This document shows positions 17,125 through 26,246 of a stretch of DNA of 64,000 bases, in pieces; the stretch's first letter is position 1, and each line of letters starts with the position of its first letter. This stretch comes from Chitinophaga filiformis (GTDB lineage: Bacteria; Bacteroidota; Bacteroidia; Chitinophagales; Chitinophagaceae): NCBI RefSeq assembly GCF_900102545.1, contig NZ_FNBN01000007.1, positions 347,506 to 411,505 on the forward strand, written 5' to 3'. The notes beneath the pieces are model-generated. The model saw only the letters and a program-made list of their open reading frames with translations. It was not told the origin of the DNA and made no database searches. The position numbers were made by a program, and so were the translations under genes.

Positions 17125-18129
17125 TTATCTCACTGGCAACAGTCCCAGCTTCTTCTCTGCAAACGCATCGATCGCCTTCTCTACAGAAGGAATATCTTTC
17201 CCCGTCAGATAACACCCGATCACATGCGCCCCCGCATCCGGAATCGCCACCGCATCCTTTAATGCAGGTGACGTACCCAGTTGCTTCTCCATATCCAGGA
17301 TAGCTGATACCCGTACCGTCTTGTCCTGGTGCTGCTCATCCTTGTAATAATACAGGTTCAGGGCCGGCTGTTTCACCGCACGGAATGTGGACGGCTCCAT
17401 AGTAGTTTCCAGCAGGTTTTGCAGCTCAGCGACAGCCTCCAGCCGGTATTTGCAATACCAGTACTTCTTCACCTCCGGATTTTCAGCAGCAGATTCATGG
17501 TATTTGCCCTTGCTGACCAGCCGGGCCAGTTGCAAGCCCCAGGGATTGTTGCTCAGGAACGCCAGGTCGTTGTTGATCTCGATGTTGGGCGACATATTAA
17601 TCAGCGCAAATATGTCGTTCGGATAGGTAGCCGCCAGTTTCAGCCCCAGGGTACCGCCGGTAGAGCAGGTCACCAGGATCACCTTTTCTCCCAGTACTTT
17701 ACCAATACTCAGCGCTTCCTTGGCATCATTCCACAGGCCGGTGGCCGTCATGGTCAGCAGCGGTTCGGAAGTATCGAGACCATGGCCATCCAGGCGGGCC
17801 AGGTACATATTACAGCCATACCTTTTGGCAAAGTCGCGGTGTACAGGATCGCCCTCTTCCTGGCTGGCGGAAAAGCCATGCAGGTATACCACACTATAAG
17901 GCGTTTTGCGGTGCAGGGAATCGTACCATACAACACGGGCTTCGTTGTTGGGCTTGAGCTTGTGCTGATGCTCTTTGGCGCTCACATATTGTTCCAGCGC
18001 TTCAGATTGATGGGGTACGGCAGGTAATAAGGGATCGTAACGGGGAGTGGCGGGTCTTGGACCCAGATAATAGATAATTACCAGGATGGCAATTACAATA
18101 AGGGATATTCGCAGCCAGCTGCTTTTCAT
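17125..18129 (-). CDS. Alpha/beta hydrolase
   Basis: 334 residues from ATG 18129 (MKSSWLRISLIVIAILVIIY); the first 20 or so residues form a membrane anchor. YSVVYLHGFSASQEEGDPVH carries the HG oxyanion segment, VTCSTGG the nucleophile serine in an altered elbow (Cys in place of the usual first Gly), and DAGAHVIG the catalytic histidine near the C-terminus. Substrate unknown; an esterase or lipase-like role is likely. It is 65 bases downstream of ccmF on the same strand. Confidence 0.85.
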   Translation of the reverse strand: MKSSWLRISLIVIAILVIIYYLGPRPATPRYDPLLPAVPHQSEALEQYVSAKEHQHKLKPNNEARVVWYDSLHRKTPYSVVYLHGFSASQEEGDPVHRDFAKRYGCNMYLARLDGHGLDTSEPLLTMTATGLWNDAKEALSIGKVLGEKVILVTCSTGGTLGLKLAATYPNDIFALINMSPNIEINNDLAFLSNNPWGLQLARLVSKGKYHESAAENPEVKKYWYCKYRLEAVAELQNLLETTMEPSTFRAVKQPALNLYYYKDEQHQDKTVRVSAILDMEKQLGTSPALKDAVAIPDAGAHVIGCYLTGKDIPSVEKAIDAFAEKKLGLLPVR

Positions 18130-18194
18130 GGGAGGAAGTATTATTTTGATCCGGAATGCAGGATGTGCTGGCCCCTGCATCCCGGATCAAAACG

Positions 18195-20708
18195 TTATGA
18201 CTGAATCTTTTTTACCTTATTCAACTTCACCCGGTATACAATGCTCATCGCAAATCCGATAACCATGACCAGAATGCCGATCCATAATACGTTGATGAAA
18301 GGGAAGATGAAGGCTTTCATCACAATATAGTCCTTAAAAGTGTCAGATTCTTTTACTTGCAAAAGGATCTTTTTCTCTTTCGGCAGGATCTTGCTGAAGC
18401 GTACATATAACGACAGCGGCGCTACGGTATCAGCAACGGTTATTTCGCGGGAGCTGTCACGCAGACAGTATACAGGCAACAGGTTATACTGTTCATTATT
18501 CTTGGTGAATACCTTCAGTTGCGCACCTACAGCCAGATCATTCGACTCTGCTTTGTAGTTCGGATTGTTTGGCTGCGGCTGTATTCCTTCCAGGATCATA
18601 TAACCGTTGGCGAAGAATACGGAATCACCCGGCGCTATCTCATGAGAACTATACTGAGCAGTATCATTTGCCGGATCATCCTTAATTGGCACGGCTGTAA
18701 TATAGGTAAAAATATCTTTAGTCCAATAATGCCTGGAATCCGGATTAGGCGTTAACTGCTGCTGGCCCCTGTTGCTCAGGAACGCATCAGGATGCAGGGT
18801 GAATTTCTCCAGGATATTTCCATTCGCCGGATCACGGCGTTCGTAGCGTACCAGGTAGTACGTTTTTGCGTCACCGGCAGCTAAAGAGTCGCCCGCATAG
18901 GTCACATGGTAGTCGCCCATCTGCACAGGGAAATTCCTTGGCAGCATCAGGTTCTCCCTCGGATTCTCTTTACTTTCCTTGCCAAAGAAACCACCATCCA
19001 GCATCTTCATGCGGTCTATAGAGATCACTTCACGTTTGGAAGCAGAGATCAGGATACCCAGTAGTATCATGCCAAAACCAACGTGTGCAATGGAAGCACC
19101 TGCTGCTTTCAGCTTGCCTTTCTGGCCAATGAAGATATATGCCGCATTACCAACGATGGCATATACACTACAGAACAGCATGATGTAAATAGCTACCAGG
19201 AAGCCGGCGCCATAAGCATCATAGTTGATATTGCCGAAAATCCCTATCAGGCCGGTAATCACAAGTGCCACGACAGTAGGAATGGCGATTTTCTTTGTAA
19301 AGAAACCTTTCGGTGTATCCTTGTATTTCAGGTATTGTACAATAGCAGTCAGGAGGCCCAGTACAATCGCGATCCAGATCTGGATCTTGTTATAGTGGAA
19401 TACACCATCAGACGGTGGCGCAATATCCTGCTGGAGATTCAGCAGTTTCTTGATACCCAGTCCGTTAATGATCTTGTTCCATACCGGAATGGAAGTAGTG
19501 AAAGTGATCTGTATAGCAGCGATCATCAGGACCAGCGATCCGATGAACAACCAGAACTCACGGGAGTAAGTGCTTTCTTCTTTTACAACAGACGGGATCT
19601 CTTTCCTTCTCATGATCAGCATCGCAAAACCAGGTATCGTGAATACCGCCATGTACAGCAGCAGCTGGCCACTCATACCAAGGTCGGTAAAGGAGTGTAC
19701 AGAGGTATCGCCCAGCACACCGCTACGGGTCAGGAAGGTAGAATACAGGATCAGGATAAAAGTGATCAGTAAGAAAAAGAAGGTCGATTTCAGCGCATGA
19801 CCGGAGAATTTGAACGCCAGCAGCGTGTGAATACCCGCTACCAGTGTTAACCAGGGCACCAGGGAGGCGTTTTCTACCGGATCCCATGCCCAGTAACCAC
19901 CAAAGGTCAGTGATTCATACGCCCAGGCAGCGCCCATCATGATACCTGTACCCAGTATCATGGCCGAGAACAGCGACCATGGCAATGCCGGTTTGATCCA
20001 CTCTTTGTAGTCGCGGGTCCAGAGACCAGCAAACGCATATGCAAATGGGATAATGGTAGACGCAAAACCCAGGAACAGTACCGGCGGATGGATTACCATC
20101 CAGTAGTTCTGCAGGGAAAGGTTCAGACCATTACCATCGGTGATGAAGTCGAGGTAATTAGCATTGGATACCCAGGGCAGTCCCAGGTTCTCTTCCGCCT
20201 GACGCAGCAGCAGGAAAGGGTTGCTTCCCACACGATATCCTAATATGTAAATACCGATCAGCATACTGCCGAGGCATACCTGCGCAAAAGACAGTACGGT
20301 CATCACTGGCGCTTCCCACTTCTTACCTACGCGCAACAGGATCAGCCCCAGTACGCTGTGCCAGATGGACCACAACAGGAAGCTACCTTCCTGGTCGGCC
20401 CAGAAGCTGGACAGGAGGTAACTTACCGGCAGATCGCGGGAAGAGTTCCTCCATACATATTTGTACTCGAAATAGTGATTGTATAAAGCGTAATACAGGG
20501 TGCCGAAGGTAGAGAAAACAGCCAGCGCCTGTATAATGAAGGCCCAGCGGGCCAGTTTCTTCCATGATTCTTTTAACAGCTCCTCTTTGGACTGTACCGA
20601 CATGAAATAGCTCACAGTAGCTACCATGGACGCCACAAAAGCCAGTACTGCTGAAAAATGCCCCAACTGTCCGGGTAACAGATGTTCCCCTATATATTTT
20701 ATATCCAA
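18195..20708 (-). CDS. ccmF: Cytochrome c assembly protein CcmF/CcsA family (heme lyase)
   Basis: 837-residue multi-span membrane protein that attaches heme to apocytochrome c in the Ccm system. The tryptophan-rich heme-handling WWD signature is visible near residue 275 (GGYWAWDPVENASLVPWL), and WADQEGSFLLW occurs earlier. At least 12 hydrophobic segments are followed by a large periplasmic domain (about 570-790) and a final span. There is no ATG at the conserved start; translation most likely begins at TTG 20708 (MDIKYIGEHLLPGQLGHFSA), because a stop lies two codons upstream. It is 85 bases downstream of ccmE. Confidence 0.93.
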   Translation of the reverse strand: MDIKYIGEHLLPGQLGHFSAVLAFVASMVATVSYFMSVQSKEELLKESWKKLARWAFIIQALAVFSTFGTLYYALYNHYFEYKYVWRNSSRDLPVSYLLSSFWADQEGSFLLWSIWHSVLGLILLRVGKKWEAPVMTVLSFAQVCLGSMLIGIYILGYRVGSNPFLLLRQAEENLGLPWVSNANYLDFITDGNGLNLSLQNYWMVIHPPVLFLGFASTIIPFAYAFAGLWTRDYKEWIKPALPWSLFSAMILGTGIMMGAAWAYESLTFGGYWAWDPVENASLVPWLTLVAGIHTLLAFKFSGHALKSTFFFLLITFILILYSTFLTRSGVLGDTSVHSFTDLGMSGQLLLYMAVFTIPGFAMLIMRRKEIPSVVKEESTYSREFWLFIGSLVLMIAAIQITFTTSIPVWNKIINGLGIKKLLNLQQDIAPPSDGVFHYNKIQIWIAIVLGLLTAIVQYLKYKDTPKGFFTKKIAIPTVVALVITGLIGIFGNINYDAYGAGFLVAIYIMLFCSVYAIVGNAAYIFIGQKGKLKAAGASIAHVGFGMILLGILISASKREVISIDRMKMLDGGFFGKESKENPRENLMLPRNFPVQMGDYHVTYAGDSLAAGDAKTYYLVRYERRDPANGNILEKFTLHPDAFLSNRGQQQLTPNPDSRHYWTKDIFTYITAVPIKDDPANDTAQYSSHEIAPGDSVFFANGYMILEGIQPQPNNPNYKAESNDLAVGAQLKVFTKNNEQYNLLPVYCLRDSSREITVADTVAPLSLYVRFSKILPKEKKILLQVKESDTFKDYIVMKAFIFPFINVLWIGILVMVIGFAMSIVYRVKLNKVKKIQS

Positions 20709-20793
20709 AACCTATTAGTATGAAAGCCCGTGAACGGCAGTCCACAGACAATAAAATGAATAATGTTTTTCCGCACGATATTCCGGCCGGCTG

Positions 20794-21186
20794 CTAAGCT
20801 TTGCCCATAGCCACCTGGTCATTCTTATATTTGGACGGACATTTCATCAGTATCTTGCTGCATTTGAACTCTCCGTTTGACATTTTACCGGTCAGTACTA
20901 CGCTTTCTGCTTTCTCGAAATCAGTAGGTTTGGTACCATAAAAGACAACAGGTCTTGTTTCTCCTGTTTTATCAATTACATAGAAGCGGAACAGGTTGGC
21001 ATCTTTCTGCGGATTGTATTCCATCACCTTAGTAGTATCCAGTTTTCCAATTACCTGGAATTCCTTTCCTTCCTTCTGCCTTGCAGTGGCAAAAGTCTCA
21101 TAAGTACTGAAATCGCCTGCTACCGTTACGATTATTCCTATAGCCACAGCAATAAGTATCAGCAGGATAATGTTAGATTTCTTCAT
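20794..21186 (-). CDS. ccmE: Cytochrome c maturation heme chaperone CcmE (CXXXY type)
   Basis: 130 residues. An N-terminal membrane anchor (about 5-24, IILLILIAVAIGIIVTVAG) is followed by the OB-fold heme-binding domain (VIGKLD, then RFYVID and VVFYGTKP). In the E. coli protein heme is held by the His of HxxxY. Here that site reads Cys116-P-S-K-Tyr120 (KCPSKY), the CXXXY variant known from some other bacteria and archaea. It precedes ccmF in the same orientation and is presumably cotranscribed with it. The ABC components CcmA-D are not in the window. Confidence 0.93.
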   Translation of the reverse strand: MKKSNIILLILIAVAIGIIVTVAGDFSTYETFATARQKEGKEFQVIGKLDTTKVMEYNPQKDANLFRFYVIDKTGETRPVVFYGTKPTDFEKAESVVLTGKMSNGEFKCSKILMKCPSKYKNDQVAMGKA

Positions 21187-21410
21187 ATCGCAAATAATTC
21201 AGATTCTTCCTTAATGCATTCCTTTGTTAAAAGTCGTACACCTTGTTTTACAATCAATATACAGTCTTGATCAACGGCAAAATTACACCAAAATGCACTT
21301 CAAGTTCATTTTTTTACACAAAAGAAGACATGATATTTGTCATAAAAACCCCTCATAACCATGCAAGCCCAACTGTGCGTGCATCCCATGGTCGGTGGTT
21401 CATAAATTAC

Positions 21411-21418
21411 TATCTTTG
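21411..21418 (+). promoter_or_regulatory. -7 box for the arginase-family gene
   Basis: TATCTTTG, a full match to TAnnTTTG, 85 bases upstream of the chosen ATG. No convincing -33 TTTG is visible. Confidence 0.5.
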
Positions 21419-21502
21419 CGCCGGAAAAATCGTTTTATAAACGGTCGATCACCTACGACGGACCGCCTACGAGGTGGCCTCTTTTTATCAAATTACATTA
21501 TC

Positions 21503-22546
21503 ATGGCGGATTTATCTCAATTTGATCCCAATTCGGTCAGCCTGCTGTCTAACAATATATTCGGGCTGCCTACAACTGAGGAAGATGCAAAACTGGTGTT
21601 ATTACCAGTTCCCTGGGAAGTAACGGTTTCTTATTCCCATGGCACGGCCAGGGGCCCCGAACAGATCTTCAAGGCCTCTCACCAGGTGGATCTCTACGAT
21701 GCAGATGTGAAAGATGGATGGAAAGCCGGCTTTTTCATGCGTGAAATTGACAAACAGCTCTTGTTGCGCAGTGATTACCTCAGGAAAGAAGCGGAACTTT
21801 ACCTCAAATTCCTCACCGAAGGCGGCGATGTCAGTGATAATGAATTCCTTAAGAAAACGCTCGTCGATGTAAATACCGGTACCATTGCCATGAACGAATG
21901 GGTGTACCGCCACACAAAAGAATTACTCAGAAGTGACAAACTGGTGGCCCTGGTAGGCGGCGATCATAGCACTCCCCTGGGCTTTTTTAAAGCGATCGGC
22001 GAGCACAAAGGTGATTTCGGTATACTACAGATAGATGCCCACTGCGACCTCCGCGAGGGGTATGAAGGCTTCCAGTACTCCCATGCTTCCATTATGTATA
22101 ATGCCATCAAAGAAGTACCTCAGCTCAGCAAACTGGTACAGATCGGCATCCGTGACTACTGCGAAGAAGAAATAGATTATATCAATAACAGCAATGGCAA
22201 GGTGGTGACCTTCTTCGACAGGGACATCAAAACCCGTCAGTATGAAGGAGAGACCTGGAAAATGATCTGCGACGATATCATTGCGGCATTGCCACAACAG
22301 GTATATATCAGCTTTGACATCGACGGACTGGATCCCAAGCTGTGTCCGCGTACCGGTACACCTGTGGCAGGTGGTTTCGAAACAGAACAGCTTTACTATC
22401 TTTTCAGGAAGATCATAGAAAGCGGCCGTAAACTGATCGGCTTCGATCTGAATGAGGTCAGCACTTCCCACGATGAATGGGACGCCAATGTAGGCGCACG
22501 TGTGCTGTTCAAATTGTGTAACCTGCTGGTATGTTCCAATAAATAA
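21503..22546 (+). CDS. Arginase/agmatinase family ureohydrolase
   Basis: 347 residues starting at ATG 21503 (MADLSQFDPNSVSLL); the longer frame from 21395 has no family support. The binuclear manganese motifs are visible in order: GGDHSTPLG, IDAHCDLRE and SFDIDGLDP. These enzymes hydrolyse a guanidino compound (agmatine, arginine, formimidoylglutamate or guanidinobutyrate) to urea or formamide plus amine. The exact substrate cannot be read from sequence here, though the text before GDHS and the SFDIDGLDP motif are like Bacteroidota proteins annotated as agmatinase or arginase. No speA or other polyamine gene is adjacent. Confidence 0.88.
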   Translation: MADLSQFDPNSVSLLSNNIFGLPTTEEDAKLVLLPVPWEVTVSYSHGTARGPEQIFKASHQVDLYDADVKDGWKAGFFMREIDKQLLLRSDYLRKEAELYLKFLTEGGDVSDNEFLKKTLVDVNTGTIAMNEWVYRHTKELLRSDKLVALVGGDHSTPLGFFKAIGEHKGDFGILQIDAHCDLREGYEGFQYSHASIMYNAIKEVPQLSKLVQIGIRDYCEEEIDYINNSNGKVVTFFDRDIKTRQYEGETWKMICDDIIAALPQQVYISFDIDGLDPKLCPRTGTPVAGGFETEQLYYLFRKIIESGRKLIGFDLNEVSTSHDEWDANVGARVLFKLCNLLVCSNK

Positions 22547-22639
22547 CAATCGCCTGACTACCGGATTTGAGTGTATTCCCGACCGGACAGTGTCAGATAA
22601 ATAAAAGATTCTTAAGCCCGATAGCGGATCAACGACGAT

Positions 22640-23230
22640 ATGAAACAATATAAGATACGGATACTTCACCCTAATGCAGTCACACGTCTTCGTCTGCAAC
22701 CGGTAATGCACGGCCTGGCAGGCATCCTGTTTTTAATGAACGGAATAGGTGTTTACAATGGCCCCAATCCCAACTGGGGCATGGCCATCTTTTTTATCCT
22801 GCTGGGTCTGGGCTGCCTGGCCTTTCCCTTTGTCATGAAGCGCTTTCGCAATGTACAGTCGGCCAACAGCCTGGCGCGCATGGTGCAGGCCTTTGTGAGC
22901 CTGACCGGCTGCCTCTACTTCCTGAGCCATATGCAACCGCTGATCGCTGTGCTGCTGTTCCTGACAGGTATCGCTTCTGCCTATATCGGATGGGCCGAAT
23001 ACAAGATCTTCCAGCCCTGCTTTGTGAAGATAGACATGATGGGCGTACTGCTGCCGGGTACCTTTTCTGACAAGCTGGTTAGCTGGAACCAACTGAATAA
23101 CGTAATTTTGCGGAATGACCTGCTCACAGTAGACTTCAAAAACAATAAAGTATTGCAGCTTGAAGTACTGGACGAAACAGGCGCCGTTACGACGGAAGAA
23201 ATGAACGCATTTTTCAGAAGCCGACTCTGA
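22640..23230 (+). CDS. Membrane protein of unknown function, upstream of the radical SAM gene
   Basis: 196 residues with four hydrophobic segments at about 22-38, 47-64, 81-95 and 98-115, then a soluble C-terminal part (about 120-196). This part has a beta-rich text (CFVKIDMMGVLLPG, then VSWNQLNNVILRNDLLTVDF) that looks like a bacterial PH-like domain. The first 20 residues are basic (KIRILHPNAVTRLRL). It is followed 46 bases later by the radical SAM gene on the same strand, so the two may be cotranscribed. No family I can name. Confidence 0.75.
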   Translation: MKQYKIRILHPNAVTRLRLQPVMHGLAGILFLMNGIGVYNGPNPNWGMAIFFILLGLGCLAFPFVMKRFRNVQSANSLARMVQAFVSLTGCLYFLSHMQPLIAVLLFLTGIASAYIGWAEYKIFQPCFVKIDMMGVLLPGTFSDKLVSWNQLNNVILRNDLLTVDFKNNKVLQLEVLDETGAVTTEEMNAFFRSRL

Positions 23231-23276
23231 TAAAGCAAGGGAATATTACCAATTCAACAAGAAACGATTTGATCAT

Positions 23277-24578
23277 TTGAAACTGAAACAGTCTCCATAC
23301 ATCCTTTACTCTGACGGGAAAGGCAACATCTTTGAAGATACGACCATGCACTCTACCGGCCGTAGTGGCTGGGACGCATGGCCTATTGAGCTGGACGAGT
23401 GGATAGAACTGCCTGATGGCGGTTCTCTGTATGAATTGCCCGGTCGCCGTGGTATTGGTATCAACGCCAAAACCGGCGATATGGAACTCTGTGATAAAGG
23501 ATGGGCAGTAGCTGCCTTCATTCCTCCGGCACATACAGGCTATTACCTGGCTGCGTATGAAACCATGCCGGATGCACCTACCCTCCCGCTGTTCTGCTAT
23601 ACCGCAGTAGGCTGGCTGGACGGGAAATTCTACGTACCTGCTACCCGTATCGAAGAGGACATCCGCCAGGAATGTGCCGGCTTCGACGACAAAAAGGTAA
23701 AACAGGGCGTAAAACAATTGATGGAAGCCTATCCGCACAACCGCCTGGTACAACACCTGGCCGACAACTGTGCGCTGACATATCATTGTCCTGCTGCCCG
23801 TAACTACTTTATGGGTCGCTGGGAATGTCCGATCCCTTCTTCACCCGCCTGCAACGCCAACTGTATCGGTTGTATCTCCTTCCAGCCGGAAGAAGAAACG
23901 ATCGTCTCCACACAGGACCGTCTGCGTTTCAAGCCTACAGCAGAAGAGATCGTGGAATATACCGTTCCTCACCTGGAAACAGCGCCTTTCCCTATCGTCA
24001 GCTTCGGACAGGGCTGCGAAGGAGAACCGCTGCTGATGTGGGAAACGATCCGCGATTCCATCATCGAAATACGTAAACATACCCCTAAGGGAAGTATCAA
24101 TATCAACACCAACGGTAGCAAGCCTGATGCAGTACGCGAGCTCTGTAAGGCAGGTCTGAACAGCATCCGCGTAAGTACCAACTCAGCGCAGGAGAAATTC
24201 TATACGCCTTACTACCGTCCGAACAACTATGTGTTTGAAGATATCATCGAGAGCCTGAAAGTGGTGCGTGAATTCGGTGGATGGACGAGCATCAACTATT
24301 TCACCTTCCCGGGTATGACCGATAGCGTAGATGAATATGAAGCGCTGCGTAAACTGATCAAAGAAACCGACCTCCAGATGATCCAGTGGAGGAACTTCAA
24401 TATCGATCCTGACTGGTACCTTGGCCGCCTCGGTGTAACCGAAGTAGGTGATTGCCTGGGTATTAAACAGTTACAGGAACTGATCCGGGAGGAATTCCCT
24501 CACCTGAAATATGGTTATTTCAATCCTCCAATGGAAAGGATCAAGGGTGATTATACCCAGGATTTCGCACATTATTAA
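23277..24578 (+). CDS. Radical SAM protein of unknown function
   Basis: 433 residues. The radical SAM cluster motif is CNANCIGC (Cys-x3-Cys-x2-Cys near residues 192-199), followed by a barrel containing FGQGCEGEPLLMW and SININTNGSKPDAV. An N-terminal domain of about 180 residues precedes the motif and has several scattered cysteines. There is no SPASM-like cysteine cluster at the C-terminus. The conserved-looking start MKLKQSPYILYSDGKG begins with TTG at 23277; there is no ATG until residue 24. Substrate unknown. The membrane protein gene upstream is its likely partner. Confidence 0.88.
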   Translation: MKLKQSPYILYSDGKGNIFEDTTMHSTGRSGWDAWPIELDEWIELPDGGSLYELPGRRGIGINAKTGDMELCDKGWAVAAFIPPAHTGYYLAAYETMPDAPTLPLFCYTAVGWLDGKFYVPATRIEEDIRQECAGFDDKKVKQGVKQLMEAYPHNRLVQHLADNCALTYHCPAARNYFMGRWECPIPSSPACNANCIGCISFQPEEETIVSTQDRLRFKPTAEEIVEYTVPHLETAPFPIVSFGQGCEGEPLLMWETIRDSIIEIRKHTPKGSININTNGSKPDAVRELCKAGLNSIRVSTNSAQEKFYTPYYRPNNYVFEDIIESLKVVREFGGWTSINYFTFPGMTDSVDEYEALRKLIKETDLQMIQWRNFNIDPDWYLGRLGVTEVGDCLGIKQLQELIREEFPHLKYGYFNPPMERIKGDYTQDFAHY

Positions 24579-24589
24579 TTGAATATTTC

Positions 24590-24753
24590 CGTGGGGTGCG
24601 ATTGCACGATACCCCGGGGTATAACGTAATTCGGGGTACATTATATTCTCCCGGATTGTGTTATGTTCCGGGGTATATCATTTCCCTGGGTTGCATTATG
24701 TGCTGGGTTGTATCATGTTCCCCGATTGCGTTATCTTGGGGTTATATCATTAC
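24590..24753. repeat. Degenerate tandem array (CCGGGGTATATCATT-like units)
   Basis: About eight decayed units of 17-20 bases, such as CCCCGGGGTATAACGTAATT and CCGGGGTATATCATTTCC, running straight into REP-like copy D. Unit sequence resembles the left half of copy D's own first palindrome. Confidence 0.75.
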
Positions 24754-24800
24754 CCCGGGTTGCACCCGGGCTATAAACAATGCAACTCCTGCCGGAGTTG
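24754..24800 (+). repeat. REP-like two-palindrome element, copy D
   Basis: CCCGGGT-TGC-ACCCGGG (24754-24770), spacer CTATAAACAATG, then CAACTCC-TGCC-GGAGTTG (24783-24800). Confidence 0.85.
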
Positions 24801-24851
24801 AATGCAGCGAAAAATACCGTATGAGAATCCGAAGAAAGTCGACATATGTTA

Positions 24852-26096
24852 TTAATCGGGGAGCTTCTGTAACACAGTCGTAACGCTATCAGTCACCACC
24901 TTCTTATACAGGAAATAAAAGCCAGCGCCTGTGCTCATGCACAGGATTGCGGTGCAATACCACCAGGTGGAAAATCCGAAGTGCCCAACCATGTAAGCCC
25001 CTATTGTAGGTGCACAGACGCTCGAAATCGAAAACGCCATAGTATATAAACCTGCGTATTGTCCGCGGTTATGGTCAGCACTCCGCTGCACAAAGAAGGA
25101 GTTCATAAAAGGAATGCTCAACATCTCTCCTGCCGTAAACATCAGGATAAAGAACAAACCTGCAGCCGCAACAGGAGGCAGCAGATTAAAGCTCAGGTAG
25201 CCCAATCCTGCCAGCAGCACACCCCGTGTAATGTATTGCAGACTATGCATCTTTCCTTCCAGTTTATACACCAGGATCATCTCAATAAATGCCACGATCA
25301 ATCCGTTCAATCCCATCAGCATACCAATATGTGCTTCCTTCATATGCACGATGGACTTCAGGTATAAAGGCACCATCGTGGACAACTGCAGAAAGCCTGT
25401 CGTGAATATGGTGATCAGTGAGATAAAAGCAATATAAACCCAGTCTTTATAGACAGAAGGCGCACCGGGTGTTATCGTACAATCCGGCGTTGCCTTAGTT
25501 ACCGGTTTCGCCTTTACAGGAGGCAGCAGGAAACGCATCACCGTCACCGCGATAATACAGGTCAGACCATCTACCCAGAACAGCAGATGATAACTATATC
25601 CTGCCAGTATACCGCCTAATGCAGGCCCTACAGACCATCCAAGGTTAGAAGCCAGCCTGTTCAGCGAGTAAGAACGTGTGCGGTTCTCAACAGAGCTGTA
25701 ATAAGCAGTAGCCGCTACGTTAGCTGGTCTGAAAGTGTCGCCCACACAGCTGAGTATGAATATGCAGACACAGAACTGTGGCAATGTCTGCATCTGTCCC
25801 AGCACCAGGAAGATCAATCCCTGCATTAACAAACTCCAGAACTGTACAGGGTAAAAACCAATCCTGTCAGACAACCTTCCACCGATAAACGAACCACAGA
25901 TGGCGCCCATACCAAAACAGGCCATCACCATCCCCGCTTCCTGTACAGAGAAGTGTAATTTTTGGGTGAGGTAAACCGTCATGAAAGGAATTGCCATCGC
26001 ACCACTGCGATTGATCAATAAAACAACCGCCAATAACCAGGTAGAAGGAGATAGACCGGCATACGCTTTTCTATACAGAGAAAAAATGAGTGACAT
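24852..26096 (-). CDS. Major facilitator superfamily (MFS) transporter
   Basis: 414-residue inner-membrane protein with 12 predicted spans. The MFS signature between the second and third helices is visible as GGRLSDRIGFYPV (about 77-89). It matches drug/solute exporters of the MFS_1 type. Substrate unknown. Its start at 26096 follows a good -7 box at 26117. It is convergent with the radical SAM gene, with a REP-like element and tandem array between their ends. Confidence 0.92.
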   Translation of the reverse strand: MSLIFSLYRKAYAGLSPSTWLLAVVLLINRSGAMAIPFMTVYLTQKLHFSVQEAGMVMACFGMGAICGSFIGGRLSDRIGFYPVQFWSLLMQGLIFLVLGQMQTLPQFCVCIFILSCVGDTFRPANVAATAYYSSVENRTRSYSLNRLASNLGWSVGPALGGILAGYSYHLLFWVDGLTCIIAVTVMRFLLPPVKAKPVTKATPDCTITPGAPSVYKDWVYIAFISLITIFTTGFLQLSTMVPLYLKSIVHMKEAHIGMLMGLNGLIVAFIEMILVYKLEGKMHSLQYITRGVLLAGLGYLSFNLLPPVAAAGLFFILMFTAGEMLSIPFMNSFFVQRSADHNRGQYAGLYTMAFSISSVCAPTIGAYMVGHFGFSTWWYCTAILCMSTGAGFYFLYKKVVTDSVTTVLQKLPD

Positions 26097-26116
26097 CGTA
26101 AAACTCTAAGGCTACA

Positions 26117-26124
26117 CAAAAGTA
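26117..26124 (-). promoter_or_regulatory. -7 box for the MFS transporter gene
   Basis: Minus strand TACTTTTG, a full TAnnTTTG match, 20 bases upstream of the ATG. Confidence 0.55.
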
Positions 26125-26234
26125 CTTCAATAAACCCGATGCCCGCAATAATAATTCTAACTGGAAAACAGTTATTAAGGTAATAAAGCTACATTCCAGT
26201 ACAGGCGGACGATGTACACTTTAAAAAATATTCT

Positions 26235-26242
26235 TACTTTTG
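26235..26242 (+). promoter_or_regulatory. -7 box overlapping the start of the TonB-like gene
   Basis: TACTTTTG ends only 4 bases before the ATG at 26247. If used, transcription would begin at or inside the start codon, giving a leaderless or nearly leaderless message. Confidence 0.4.
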
Positions 26243-26246
26243 GTAT

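Noticed and set aside
21395..21502. Upstream extension of the arginase-family frame
   Set aside because: Basic, non-conserved residues that run through the predicted promoter (21411-21418).
24596..24883. Plus-strand ORF of 95 codons
   Set aside because: It is the degenerate tandem array and REP copy D read in frame.
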